Shown in pieces: positions 44,165 to 54,658 of a stretch of DNA of 64,000 bases. The notes below the pieces were generated by a model, which was not told the origin of the DNA, searched no databases, and saw only the letters and a program-made list of their open reading frames with translations. Source of the DNA: Streptomyces huasconensis (GTDB lineage Bacteria; Actinomycetota; Actinomycetes; Streptomycetales; Streptomycetaceae). Numbering within the stretch: position 1 is the stretch's first letter; the number at the start of each line of letters is the position of its first letter. Where the stretch lies: NCBI GenBank assembly GCA_004010275.1, contig RBWT01000004.1, forward strand, positions 48,462 through 112,461. The letters run 5' to 3'. A program made the translations under genes and the position numbers.

Positions 44165-45130
44165 TCACGACCACTCGACGGCGGCCCGCAACAGCCAATC
44201 GTGTGCCCGTGCGATGTGGGGCATGGCCAGCGTCCCGGTGCGTACCACCAGGAAGTACGTACGCAGCGGCGGTACCGGGGGTTCGAGGAGGGCGACGACG
44301 TCACCGCGCTTCAGGGCGTCGGCGCAGAGGTAGCGGGGCAGCACGGCGAGACCGGCGCCCGAGGCCGTGCAGGCGAGGACCGCCCGCAGATCCGGCACGA
44401 TGACGGCGCCGGAAGCGGCGGGGCAGGCATCGAATACGGCGGCCCAGTAGCGGGAGACAAAAGGCAGCGTCTCGTGCACCTCGACCACCGGCAGGTTCTC
44501 CAGCGGCAGCGCTTCCCCACGGCCCAGCCCACCGGGGTCCAGCCCGCCACGGCCCAGGCCGCCGGGTCCCAACCCGCCACCGGCCGGCCCGTCGGCCCCG
44601 AGCCGGGCGGCCCAGCGCTCTCCCGCGATCAGGACGTGCTCTTCGTCGCAGAGCGGTGTCGCCGTGAGCAGCGCGCCACGCGGCCGGGCCGTGGCGATGG
44701 CCAAGTCGTGATGTCCGGAGGCGAGCCCCTCCAGAACCTCATCGGCGGTGCCGAACGAGGCGCGCAGGGCGTAGCTGTGGCCGTCCTGCCCGGCCAGGGA
44801 GGTGAGCGCGGGCAGGGCTCGTTCGGCGGTGAACTCGGGCGGGCCCGCGAGGTGGAGGGTGCGCATCGAGGACTCCTCGTCGAGCCCGGTCTCAGCGATC
44901 TCCACGAGGGCGTCCAGGTGCGGGGCGGCCTTGTGGGCGAGCTCGTCCCCGATGGTCGTGGGGGTCACGCCGCGTGCCTGGCGAAGGAAGAGAGGACGGC
45001 CCAGCTGCCGCTCCAGGGTGCGGATCTGGGACGTGACGGCGGGCTGCGAGAGACCGAGCAGTGCCGCTGCGCGGGTGAAGGAGCCGGCCCGGTGCACCGT
45101 CACAAAGGTGCGTAACAGGGCCAGATCCAT
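44165..45130 (-). CDS. LysR-family transcriptional regulator
   Basis: 321 residues. The N-terminal helix-turn-helix is classical (LLRTFVTVHRAGSFTRAAAL then LSQPAVTSQIRTLERQLG). The substrate-binding domain is normal except for an inserted Gly/Leu/Pro repeat in its middle (GGLGPGGLGRGGLDPG). A LysR-like palindrome lies 40-57 bases upstream. No divergent target is adjacent; the next gene upstream is separated by a terminator. Confidence 0.9.
   Translation of the reverse strand: MDLALLRTFVTVHRAGSFTRAAALLGLSQPAVTSQIRTLERQLGRPLFLRQARGVTPTTIGDELAHKAAPHLDALVEIAETGLDEESSMRTLHLAGPPEFTAERALPALTSLAGQDGHSYALRASFGTADEVLEGLASGHHDLAIATARPRGALLTATPLCDEEHVLIAGERWAARLGADGPAGGGLGPGGLGRGGLDPGGLGRGEALPLENLPVVEVHETLPFVSRYWAAVFDACPAASGAVIVPDLRAVLACTASGAGLAVLPRYLCADALKRGDVVALLEPPVPPLRTYFLVVRTGTLAMPHIARAHDWLLRAAVEWS
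44519..44578. repeat. Two 30-bp direct repeats inside the LysR gene
   Basis: Units 44519-44548 and 44549-44578 (each CACGGCCCAG...CCCGC), with a partial third. They encode a Gly-rich linker repeat in the effector domain and keep the frame. Confidence 0.7.
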
Positions 45131-45169
45131 GTCAGTGTCCCTCCCCGCGTGACCTCAGGGCGCGCCCAA

Positions 45170-45187
45170 CTATAAATATGTCGATAG
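45170..45187. promoter_or_regulatory. Candidate LysR box
   Basis: CTAT-N10-ATAG, AT-rich against the local background, 40-57 bases before the LysR start. It fits an autoregulatory T-N11-A site. Confidence 0.45.
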
Positions 45188-45265
45188 GTCTCTGTCGCTA
45201 CTGTGATTGGACACTGACACACAGTCAACTAGCCTTGTTCGCGCGGTTCTTTGCGTGAGGAACCG

Positions 45266-45304
45266 GAACGGTCCGAGCCACGAGGGGGGAGGCTCGGACC
45301 GTTC
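45266..45304 (-). terminator. Terminator of the PLP-lyase operon
   Basis: Perfect 14-bp stem GAACGGTCCGAGCC / GGCTCGGACCGTTC with an 11-base loop, downstream of the PLP-enzyme stop on the minus strand. Confidence 0.87.
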
Positions 45305-45371
45305 GTTGTGCGTAGCCCGGTACCGGGTGTGGACCGGAGCCGGCGGCGGAACCGGCGTGCGGGGACCGCTC

Positions 45372-46658
45372 TCACTCGGCGGACGCGTCCAGCGCGCGGA
45401 GCACGTCGTCCACCAGGTCACGCGGGTCCTCGGCGCCCGCGGAGAAGCGGATGAAGCCCTCCGGGACGTCGTCGCCGCCCCAGCGCCCGCGCCGCTCGGC
45501 CGTGGACCGCACCCCGCCGAAGCTCGTCGCGTCGTCGACGAGGCGCAGCGCTGCCAGGAACCGCTCGGCACGCGCGCGGGTGGCCAGCGTGAAGGAGACC
45601 ACACACCCGAAACGCCGCATCTGCCGCGAGGCGATCGCGTACGAGGGGTCGTCGGGCAGCCCGGGGTAGCGCAGCCCCGTCACCTCGGGGCGGCCGCGCA
45701 GGGCCTCGGCGAGGGCCAGGGCGTTCGCGTTCTGCCGGTCGGCACGCAGCTGGAGCGTGGCGAGAGAGCGGTGGGCGAGCCAGGCCTCCATCGGGCCCGG
45801 AATGGCCCCGACGATCTTGCGCCAGCGCCGCACGGAAGCGGTCAGCTCAGCGTCACGGCAGGCGACGTACCCCAGGAGGATGTCTCCGTGACCGGTGAGC
45901 ATCTTCGTGCCGCTGGCCACCGCGAAGTCGGCTCCCAGTTCGAGGGGCCGCTGGCCGAGCGGTGTGGCCAGGGTGTTGTCGACCGCCACCAGGACGCCAC
46001 GCGCGCGTGCCGCCTCGGCGAGGCGACGCACGTCGCATACGTCGAGGCCGGGATTGGACGGCGTCTCGATCCAGAGCAGCTTGGCGCCGTCCAGGACGTC
46101 GAGCTGGGCGTCACCAGCGGTGGGTGCGGTGCGCACCTCGATGCCGTACGCCGTGAGCTGCTCGCGGACGAGGGGCAGGACTTGGTAGCCGTCGTCCGGC
46201 AGGACCACCGTGTCCCCGGCGCGCAGCTGGGAGAAGAGCACCGCTGAGATCGCGGCCATGCCGGAGGCGAAGACGAGCGTCTCGACGTCCTCGCCGGCGC
46301 CCGGCGCCTCCAGCTCGCCGATGGCGCGTTCCAGGAGTGTCCAGGTGGGGTTCTCGTCGCGTGCGTAGGCGTAGCCGCCGGTGGGGTCGCCGGAGAGGTG
46401 GAAGTGCGCGGCGAACACCGGCCCGGGCAGCGTGGGTTCGTGCTGCACCGGCTCGGGCAGCCCGGCCCGCACCGCCAGGGTGCCGTCACCGATGCCCGCC
46501 GTGCCACTGCCCGCGCCAGCGCCTGGGCCGCCGTCCGGGCCACTGTTCAGACCGCCGCCTGGGGTGCCTCCTGCACCACCGCCGGGAACACCGATCAGAC
46601 CGGCCGGGTCGCCGGTCTCATCGTCCACACCGCCGCCTATCGCCGAAGAGTCCGTCAT
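45372..46658 (-). CDS. Cystathionine gamma-lyase/synthase-family PLP enzyme
   Basis: 428 residues from ATG 46658. A Gly/Pro-rich N-terminal extension (1-52) precedes the Cys/Met-metabolism PLP domain. Seen are YAYARDENPTWTLLE, SGMAAISAVLF, IETPSNPGLDV, the AVDNTLATPL motif with its cofactor-binding Asp, and the PLP lysine in ASGTKMLTGHGD. Whether it acts as lyase or synthase cannot be decided from sequence alone. It starts five bases after the stop of the holin-like gene, so the two are co-transcribed, and it ends at a strong terminator. Confidence 0.87.
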   Translation of the reverse strand: MTDSSAIGGGVDDETGDPAGLIGVPGGGAGGTPGGGLNSGPDGGPGAGAGSGTAGIGDGTLAVRAGLPEPVQHEPTLPGPVFAAHFHLSGDPTGGYAYARDENPTWTLLERAIGELEAPGAGEDVETLVFASGMAAISAVLFSQLRAGDTVVLPDDGYQVLPLVREQLTAYGIEVRTAPTAGDAQLDVLDGAKLLWIETPSNPGLDVCDVRRLAEAARARGVLVAVDNTLATPLGQRPLELGADFAVASGTKMLTGHGDILLGYVACRDAELTASVRRWRKIVGAIPGPMEAWLAHRSLATLQLRADRQNANALALAEALRGRPEVTGLRYPGLPDDPSYAIASRQMRRFGCVVSFTLATRARAERFLAALRLVDDATSFGGVRSTAERRGRWGGDDVPEGFIRFSAGAEDPRDLVDDVLRALDASAE

Positions 46659-46663
46659 GCCGG

Positions 46664-47044
46664 TCAGTCCTTGTCGTCCGGGAGCACCATGTTCATGGCC
46701 CAGGACACGATCGAGATGATCAGGCCGCCCAGGACGGCGGTCCAGAACCCCTCCACATGGAAGCTGACGTCGAACTTGTCGGCCAGCCACGAGGTGAGCA
46801 GCAGCATCAGGGCGTTGACCACAAGGGTGATCAGGCCGAGGGTCAGGATGAACAGCGGGAAGGTGAGGACCTTCACCACCGGCTTCACCAGGAAGTTCAC
46901 CAGCCCGAACAGCAGCGCGACGACGATCAGGGTGCCGACCTTCTTACCGGTGCTGCCACCGGTCAGCGTGATCTTGTCGAGCAGCCATACGGCCACGGCC
47001 AGGGCCGCTGCGTTGGCGATCGTCTTGACTACGAAATTCTTCAT
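46664..47044 (-). CDS. Phage_holin_4-family (YvlD-like) small membrane protein
   Basis: 126 residues from ATG 47044 with four hydrophobic segments (ANAAALAVAVWLLDKI, VGTLIVVALLFGLVNFLV, ILTLGLITLVVNALMLLL, VLGGLIISIVSWAMNMV) and the conserved FGLVNFLVKPVVKVLTFPL. Despite the family name it is not evidence of a prophage; such proteins are common housekeeping membrane proteins. It is co-transcribed with the PLP enzyme. Confidence 0.87.
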   Translation of the reverse strand: MKNFVVKTIANAAALAVAVWLLDKITLTGGSTGKKVGTLIVVALLFGLVNFLVKPVVKVLTFPLFILTLGLITLVVNALMLLLTSWLADKFDVSFHVEGFWTAVLGGLIISIVSWAMNMVLPDDKD

Positions 47045-47140
47045 GTGTCTGATCGTGGCAGACACGGACCGGAAGCGGTCGGGTCACGAGACCGGCGGGA
47101 TATCCGCGGGGCGAGCACCAGCGAGGGGCGTACGAGGGCG

Positions 47141-47458
47141 ATGAAGGCATTCCGGCTGGACGATCTGGAGGCGGAGCGCGTCGCGAACGACGGGGCGTAT
47201 CTGCAGTTTCTGCGGGAGCGGAACATGTCCGTCGGCCTCTACGCGCTCAACGCGGGGGAGTCCGACCCGCAGCAGCCGCATGGGCAGGACGAGGTGTACA
47301 TGGTCGTGAGCGGCCGGGCCTCGATCACGGTCGGCATGGAGACCACGGCGGTCGCGCGCGGCAGTGTCGTGTACGTGCCGGCCGGGGTGCCCCACAAGTT
47401 CCACCACATCAGCGAGGACCTGCGGGTCCTGGTCGTCTTCTCTCCGCCCGAGGCCTGA
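47141..47458 (+). CDS. Single-domain cupin
   Basis: 105 residues. The cupin beta-barrel motifs are visible: HGQDEVYMVVSGRASITVG (motif 1, with His, Glu and Tyr; the usual first HxH is reduced to PHGQDE) and VPAGVPHKFHHI (motif 2 with two His). It probably binds a metal. Its catalytic role is unknown. It is divergent from the holin-like gene. Confidence 0.82.
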   Translation: MKAFRLDDLEAERVANDGAYLQFLRERNMSVGLYALNAGESDPQQPHGQDEVYMVVSGRASITVGMETTAVARGSVVYVPAGVPHKFHHISEDLRVLVVFSPPEA

Positions 47459-47672
47459 CCTCCCGCTCTCCCGAGGCCTGATCTCCCTCTGGAGGGCGAC
47501 GGGTTCAGGGTTATGACCTCGGGGTTCTCTCAGGGTCGGATCAGGGGAGGACAAGGGCTGCGCGGCCCTCGCAGCGGGCTTTGGCGCCCTAGCATCGAAT
47601 GCAAGAAGCCGGGAGCCTGCGGACATTCGGGCTCCCGCATCGACGTCATGTGTGCGGAGAGAGGTAAGGACG

Positions 47673-47894
47673 ATGGCAGCGAAGGGGATCTTTGCGGGAA
47701 TGCCGTGGTGGGTGAAGTGGGTGGCCGTGCCCGTCATCGCCTTGGTCGTGTTCGGCGGCGTGATACTGACTGTTGTCGGTTTCGTGGTCAACCTTCTCTT
47801 CAAGGCGCTGCTATTCGTCGCTTTGGTCGGTGGACTCATTTATGTCGTACGGAAGTTCATATCCGGGGCGTCCTCGTCCCGTACCGATTGGTGA
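47673..47894 (+). CDS. DUF5326-like small membrane protein
   Basis: 73 residues from ATG 47673 (GGTAAGGA upstream). MAAKGIFAGMPWWVKWVAVP leads into two hydrophobic segments (ALVVFGGVILTVVGFVV and ALLFVALVGGLIYVV) and a short Arg/Ser tail. I recall this family, with its MPWWVKW signature, as conserved in streptomycetes next to ssgR. A hairpin (GGGAGCC / GGCTCCC, 47611-47638) lies in its leader. Function unknown. Confidence 0.78.
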   Translation: MAAKGIFAGMPWWVKWVAVPVIALVVFGGVILTVVGFVVNLLFKALLFVALVGGLIYVVRKFISGASSSRTDW

Positions 47895-47929
47895 CCACTG
47901 ATGGGTGACCATTGTTTCGTATGGTTACC
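47890..47929. repeat. Three GGTnACC half-sites upstream of ssgR
   Basis: GGTGACCA at 47890 and 47904 (direct repeat, 14 bases apart) and the inverted ATGGTTACC at 47921-47929, giving GGTGACCAT-N8-ATGGTTACC. The 308-base gap up to ssgR otherwise shows only a GC-rich hairpin-prone stretch (about 48090-48160). Confidence 0.5.
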
Positions 47930-48202
47930 AGGTGGGGATCATTTAAGGTTGTCGCTGTAGTGGTTACGGGCCGCGCGGCTACTGCTTGGCGGTGACTTTT
48001 CGAAACGAGTCCCTCGGGCGGGGGAAGTTTCTCCGCAGACGGCCGAAGAGCGGTGGCCAAGGGTTAGAGTCCGAAAACCGACGCGGGGCCGTGCCCCGCG
48101 GACGGGCGCATTGCCCTCCCGTGTTTCTCCGGGCACGGGCGGCCCCCCACGCGCTTCGGGAGTGAACCTTGGCCGCGGTCGACAACTCCACTGCACCGGT
48201 CG

Positions 48203-49081
48203 GTGCCCCCACCTCACCGGCCGTCATCCCCACTGCACGGACCCACACCTCCCCCTCACGGACCGACGGTCACGGACTCGTCCACGAGCGACGTCCCACC
48301 GCCCGACCCCGTCCCCACCCCACCGCCCGAACCTGCCCCCACCCTGATCGGCTCCGTGCAGCGGGCCATGCGGCTGCTGGAAGCCGCCGCCACACATGTG
48401 GACGGGGCACCCGCCAAGCAGCTGGCCCGGGAGGCGGGGATCGCTCTGCCCACCGCCTACCACCTGCTGCGCACGCTGACCCACGAGGGTTATCTGCGCC
48501 GCGAGAAAGGAGTGTTCGTGCTCGGCGAGGCGGCCGAGCGGCTCAGCAGCAGCGGGGCTCAGCAGAATCGTCGCGGCATGATCGGTGATGCCCTGGCGCA
48601 CTGCCGGGACGTCATCGGGATGCCGGTGTACTTCGCCGTCTACCGCGAGGGCGAGATCGAGGTCGTCGCGGTCTCCGACACGCCGGGCAACCCCGCGGTC
48701 GAGGAATGGGCCGATTTCCGGGAGACGGGCCACGCCCACGCGATCGGGCAGTGCCTGCTCTCCCAACTCGACGACGAGGCGCGGCAGGACCACCTCGATC
48801 GCTATCCGGTTCAGTCGATCACGCGTTACTCGGTCCGCGACGACCGCACGTTTCTGCGACGGCTCGACGCGATGGGGCGAATGAGGCCGGTGGTGGAGCG
48901 TCAGGAGTACGCGTTGGGGACGGTCTGCGCGGCGATTCCGATCTTGGCGGGTGACACCGCGGCGACTCTCGCCATTTCCGTGCCCGCAGGTCAGGCGGAT
49001 CGGCTGCTGCCCGCGGCGGAGAGATTGCAACGTGAGATCGGGATGCTGCTAAGGACACTCGCCTTCTCTATCAGCATCTGA
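48203..49081 (+). CDS. ssgR: IclR-family regulator SsgR, activator of ssgA
   Basis: 292 residues. After a Pro-rich N-terminus (1-46) comes the IclR winged helix (LIGSVQRAMRLLEAAATHVD, AKQLAREAGIALPTAYHLLRTL, GYLRREKGVFVLG) and then the IclR effector domain. It lies directly upstream of ssgA in the same direction; in S. coelicolor the IclR gene in this position (ssgR) activates ssgA. The GTG at 48203 is the best start available but the true start may lie later, as the first 40 residues are low-complexity. Confidence 0.9.
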   Translation: MPPPHRPSSPLHGPTPPPHGPTVTDSSTSDVPPPDPVPTPPPEPAPTLIGSVQRAMRLLEAAATHVDGAPAKQLAREAGIALPTAYHLLRTLTHEGYLRREKGVFVLGEAAERLSSSGAQQNRRGMIGDALAHCRDVIGMPVYFAVYREGEIEVVAVSDTPGNPAVEEWADFRETGHAHAIGQCLLSQLDDEARQDHLDRYPVQSITRYSVRDDRTFLRRLDAMGRMRPVVERQEYALGTVCAAIPILAGDTAATLAISVPAGQADRLLPAAERLQREIGMLLRTLAFSISI

Positions 49082-49184
49082 AAACTCACTCCTTGTGATC
49101 TGGTGTGTACTTTAAGCAAGATGCCATGAGTGTCAGGGAGTTGGTTCCTGGCCACTTGAAGGCCAAGTGACGGGGTAGGGCGCG

Positions 49185-49622
49185 ATGGACGAGACGGTTC
49201 AGGCAGAGGTCATGATGAGCTTCCTTGTTTCCGAGGAGCTGTCGTTTCGTATCCCGGTGGAGTTGCTCTACGAGACCAGCGATCCATTTGCCGTGCGGCT
49301 GACGTTTCATCTGCCCGGCGATGCTCCGGTGACCTGGGCATTCGGCCGGGAGCTGTTGATCGATGGAGTGGGCCGGCCCTGCGGGGTCGGGGATGTGCGG
49401 ATCGAACCCACTGATCCCGAGTTGATGGACGAGGCGCTGATCAGACTTCAGGTCGGTCCTGACCAGGCGCTGTTCCGGGTGGGCATTCCGCCGCTGCTCG
49501 CCTTCCTGGACCGTACGGACAAGTTGGTGCCGCTCGGGCAGGAGCGGGCGCTCGCCGACTTCGACGCACACCTCGACGAGGCGCTCGACCGGATCTTGGC
49601 GGAGGAGCAGAACGCGGGCTGA
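49185..49622 (+). CDS. ssgA: Sporulation and cell-division protein SsgA
   Basis: 145 residues. The SsgA-like family is unmistakable: MMSFLVSEELSFRIPVELLY, LTFHLPGDAPVTWAFGREL, LLAFLDRTDKLVPLGQE and the C-terminus RILAEEQNAG. It is needed for septation in sporulating hyphae. The start at 49185 gives an N-terminus (VQAEVMMSF) of the kind I recall for S. griseus SsgA. ATG 49215 would give the shorter S. coelicolor-like form and has AGAGG upstream. It follows ssgR by 103 bases. Confidence 0.95.
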   Translation: MDETVQAEVMMSFLVSEELSFRIPVELLYETSDPFAVRLTFHLPGDAPVTWAFGRELLIDGVGRPCGVGDVRIEPTDPELMDEALIRLQVGPDQALFRVGIPPLLAFLDRTDKLVPLGQERALADFDAHLDEALDRILAEEQNAG

Positions 49623-49811
49623 TCAACTGCCGGTGGGCGGATATGAATGGCAGATTGGTGCATTTTGCGGTCGGCTGGGCTGCTCCCGTGCTCAGGGGTG
49701 CCCGCGCCTGGTGCCCTTGGGCCGGGCTGCCGCGGTCGGGGCGCCCCCGTCGGGGCACCATCGTCAAGGTGCTGCCGTCGAGGTGCCGCAAGTAAGGCAC
49801 CCCCGCACGAC

Positions 49812-49930
49812 GTGATGCTCCGGCCGGCGTGATGCCGTGCCCGACGTGATGCTCTGCCCGGCGTGCTGCTCCGGCCGGCATGACGCTCCGCCCGGCGTGA
49901 TGCTCTGCCAGATGAGACGCTCCCGACCGA
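49812..49930. repeat. Seven tandem 17-bp repeats between ssgA and the YibE/F gene
   Basis: Seven consecutive 17-base units (type GTGATGCTCCGGCCGGC) with rising divergence, ending near 49930. Since 17 is not a multiple of three and no gene fits, the region is noncoding. The gap 49623-49988 also holds a GGTGCC/GGCACC inverted repeat at 49782-49801. Confidence 0.75.
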
Positions 49931-49988
49931 CCGATGTGGCGCTGCGTCGGCCTCTCCCCCGTAAGAGGCCGTGCGTGTCGCTTCGAGG

Positions 49989-51408
49989 TCAAGCCTTGCG
50001 GCGGCGGCCCTTTCCGCCGCGGGAGGAGCGGGGAGGGGGCGTGCCGGTGGCCGTGGCCGCCGCCGGTGCCAGGGGTGGTGCGGTCGGCGGAGACGACCAG
50101 GGCGGCCAGCGTGGTGGTCACCGGCACCGACGCGACCAGGCCGATCGAGCCGATCAGGGTGCGCACGATCTCCTCGGCGACCAACTCGCTGTTGGCGACC
50201 GTGCCCACGCTGGACTGCGCGATCGAGAAGAGCAGGAGGAGGGGCAGCGCGGCGCCCGCGTAGGCGAGGACGAGGGTGTTGACGACCGAGGCGATGTGGT
50301 CGCGGCCGATGCGGATGCCCGCGCGGTAGAGGCCGCGCCGGCCCATGGTCGGGTTGGCCTGGTGCAGTTCCCAGACCGCCGAGGTCTGGGTGACCGTCAC
50401 GTCGTCGAGGACGCCGAGTGAGCCGATGATGACGCCCGCGAGCAGCAGGCCGCTCATGTCGATGGACGGATACAGGCCGTGGATCAGGCCGGTGTTGTCG
50501 TCCGTGTTGCCGGTCAGCGCGGCCCAGCCGATGAACAGGGAGCCGAGCAGGCCGATCAGGAGGAGGGAGATGAGGGTGCCGAGCACCGCGACGGAGGTAC
50601 GGGCCGTGAGGCCATGGCAGAGATAGAGCGCGACCAGCATGATGGCGCTCGCCCCGACCACCGCGACGACGAGCGGGTTCGAGCCCTGGAGGATCGCCGG
50701 CAGGATGAAGAAGGTGAGGACCAGGAAGCTGATGGTGAGTGCGACCAGGGCCATCACGCCGCGCAGCCGCCCCACCACCACCACGGCGAGCGCGAAGATG
50801 CCGGCGAGCAGCGCCATCGGGAACTTGCGGTTCACATCGGTCACCGAATACTGCAGGCCCTCGGGTGCCTTGGGCTCGTAGGCGACCACCACCTCTTGGC
50901 CCTTGTGCAGTTGCCGGGGCGAGTCCGGCTGGATGATCTCGGTGAACGTGCGGCCCTTGTCGTCGCCGCTGGTCACCTCGATCAGCGCCTTCTTGCAGAT
51001 GCCCTCGGCGCGCGACTGGGCGGTCTGGCCCTCGGGGGTGGAGGTGTCGCCGTTCGGCTGGGGCTGTGAGGGGTTGAGGTCCTTGCAGGGCAGTTCCTGC
51101 ACCTTGGCGACCGTCGCCGACTGCGTCTGCCGGTCGAAGCCGACACCGGTGCGTTCATGGCTGGGCGTCCCGCCCGGCCACAGGACGAACAGACCCACGA
51201 CGACCGCGGTGGCGAAGGGGATCAGGACCGCCGCGATGACCTTGCGCAGGTGCTGGGAGACGGGCGCGGCGGGGCCGTGGCTGTGCGTGTGGCCGTGGCC
51301 GTGTGCGTGCCCGGGACCAGGTCCATGGCCGTGCCCGGGGCCTTCGGAGGGCGGGCCGGAGCGGGGCGCTTGTGAGGGCGGAGGCGGCGGCGGGGGTGTG
51401 GTGGTCAC
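49989..51408 (-). CDS. YibE/F-family membrane protein, probable frameshift at its 3' end
   Basis: About 470 residues. A His/Gly-rich N-terminus (GHGHGPGPGHAHGHGH) precedes a first helix, an extracytoplasmic domain, and seven or more helices containing the YibE/F core (LGVLDDVTVTQTSAVWELHQ). As written, the frame runs on to 49441, antisense to ssgA and through noncoding tandem repeats, which is implausible. Removing one C from the C-run at about 50031-50039 gives the ending SSRGGKGRRRKA and a stop at 49989. I use that stop. Function unknown. Confidence 0.78.
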
Positions 51409-51489
51409 GGACCGATCATCGCAAGAACCGAGGGGGCCCTCTGTTCAGCGCGGCCGACATGACGCTAGCGTGGAGCCACCTTTGCAATC

Positions 51490-53414
<1,925 letters not shown>

Positions 53415-53539
53415 GCGAACCCGGAGTGGGGCGTGGAAGGGGGTGTCCGCAGAGTGTCGTGACGACTGGCTCTGCGGACACTCCGGTGGCTCTGCGGGCT
53501 CGGCCGCCTCTGCGGGCTCTCCGGCTTGGGCATTCCGGC

Positions 53540-54436
53540 TTATTCCGGCTTGCGTTCGCGGCCGCCGAGGTCCGGGCTGGAGAAGTCGGGGCTCGAGAAG
53601 TTCGGCCGCGATCCCGCCGTCCGGCCGCCGTCGGGGCTGCTGAAACCGGGCCGGTGGTAGCCGAGTTGGGGCATGCGGCCGCTCGCCGTGGAACCCCCGG
53701 CCCCCTGTGACGGCGCGCGGGTCGCGGGAGCCGTGCCCGGGTCCGCCAGGGCCTCCCGCAGGAACGGCACGATGCCCCGTTCGAGCAGCGCCCGACCCCA
53801 GGCCTCCCTGGCTCGGGACACTTTTTCGTACTGCTCGCCGTGCAGTTCCGCCTGGAGTGACGTGGCGCCGTTTCGCAGGGCCGTCAGGAGCAGACCGACC
53901 GCGGCGACCAGGATGCCCCCGGCGGTGAGCGCGCCGAACAGCCAGCCCGCGGTGAGCAGGGTGTCCGCGAAGGCGGGCTCGGGGTTGAGCATCTTCAGGA
54001 TGTAGCCGACGAGCAGGAAGATCGCGGCGGCCGCCCCCGCGAGGACGGGTGCGAGGACCGCGACGACGGCGATCGCCCCGGCGCCCGCCGCGGCCGCCGG
54101 TTCGGCGACCGCGCCCATCGTCGTGGCGAGACCGACGCCGCCGGAGCCGGACTCCGCGGCGCTCTGCCCGCTTCCGCTCCCTTCGCGCATCGCGGTGGAG
54201 GACGGCCGAGGTTCGCGCGATTCCTCGCGGACCTTCACGTAGTGCGCGTACTCGGCCGCGGCGGCGGCCGTGATCAGTGCTGTCGCGTTCAGGGCCATGG
54301 TGCGCAGTTGTTCGATGTTGAGCCGCCGGCCCACTGCGGCGAGTTCAGGACGGTCAGGTGCGGTGCGCAGCGCCTCGTCGAGGATTCGCTCGTACTCGGG
54401 GCGGTCCTCATTGAGCAGGTGTGGAGCGCTGTTCAT
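53540..54436 (-). CDS. Integral membrane protein of unknown function
   Basis: 298 residues from ATG 54436 (GGGGG upstream). A helical cytosolic N-terminus (LLNEDRPEYERILDEALR) and a Ser/Gly-rich linker are followed by two or three hydrophobic segments (AIAVVAVLAPVLAGAAAAIFLLVGY, LFGALTAGGILVAAVGLLLTA). A helix then leads to a disordered C-terminus with repeated FSSPD motifs. FSSPD tails recur in several streptomycete membrane proteins. No function can be proposed. Confidence 0.8.
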   Translation of the reverse strand: MNSAPHLLNEDRPEYERILDEALRTAPDRPELAAVGRRLNIEQLRTMALNATALITAAAAAEYAHYVKVREESREPRPSSTAMREGSGSGQSAAESGSGGVGLATTMGAVAEPAAAAGAGAIAVVAVLAPVLAGAAAAIFLLVGYILKMLNPEPAFADTLLTAGWLFGALTAGGILVAAVGLLLTALRNGATSLQAELHGEQYEKVSRAREAWGRALLERGIVPFLREALADPGTAPATRAPSQGAGGSTASGRMPQLGYHRPGFSSPDGGRTAGSRPNFSSPDFSSPDLGGRERKPE

Positions 54437-54658
54437 GTGCATCCCCCGATGCTCCGTAGGGCTAAGGCTCGCATGGCTACGAGCCGTCTGGCAGAAACGG
54501 AGGGGAGCCTGCTACGGATAAGCCGATGGTAGAGCCGTGACGGCACGCGGTGACAGGGGGTTTACAGAATTGGCGCCCCCGGTCGGCGTGATCGTGTAAG
54601 GGGCCCTGCGCGGGATCGCGGAAGGTATCCCTCGTGGGGGCGCCTGCCCAGGGAACGC

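Noticed and set aside
46664..47044. Prophage, because of the holin-family protein
   Set aside because: No other phage gene is present; YvlD-like proteins are ordinary chromosomal membrane proteins.
29340..47458. Secondary-metabolite gene cluster
   Set aside because: Oxidoreductases, regulators and exporters are present but no synthase, NRPS, PKS, terpene or RiPP core gene.
49812..49930. CRISPR array
   Set aside because: Units are contiguous without spacers and there are no cas genes.
49441..49988. C-terminal 180 residues of the YibE/F frame
   Set aside because: They run through 17-bp repeats and antisense to ssgA; a one-base indel gives a natural stop at 49989.
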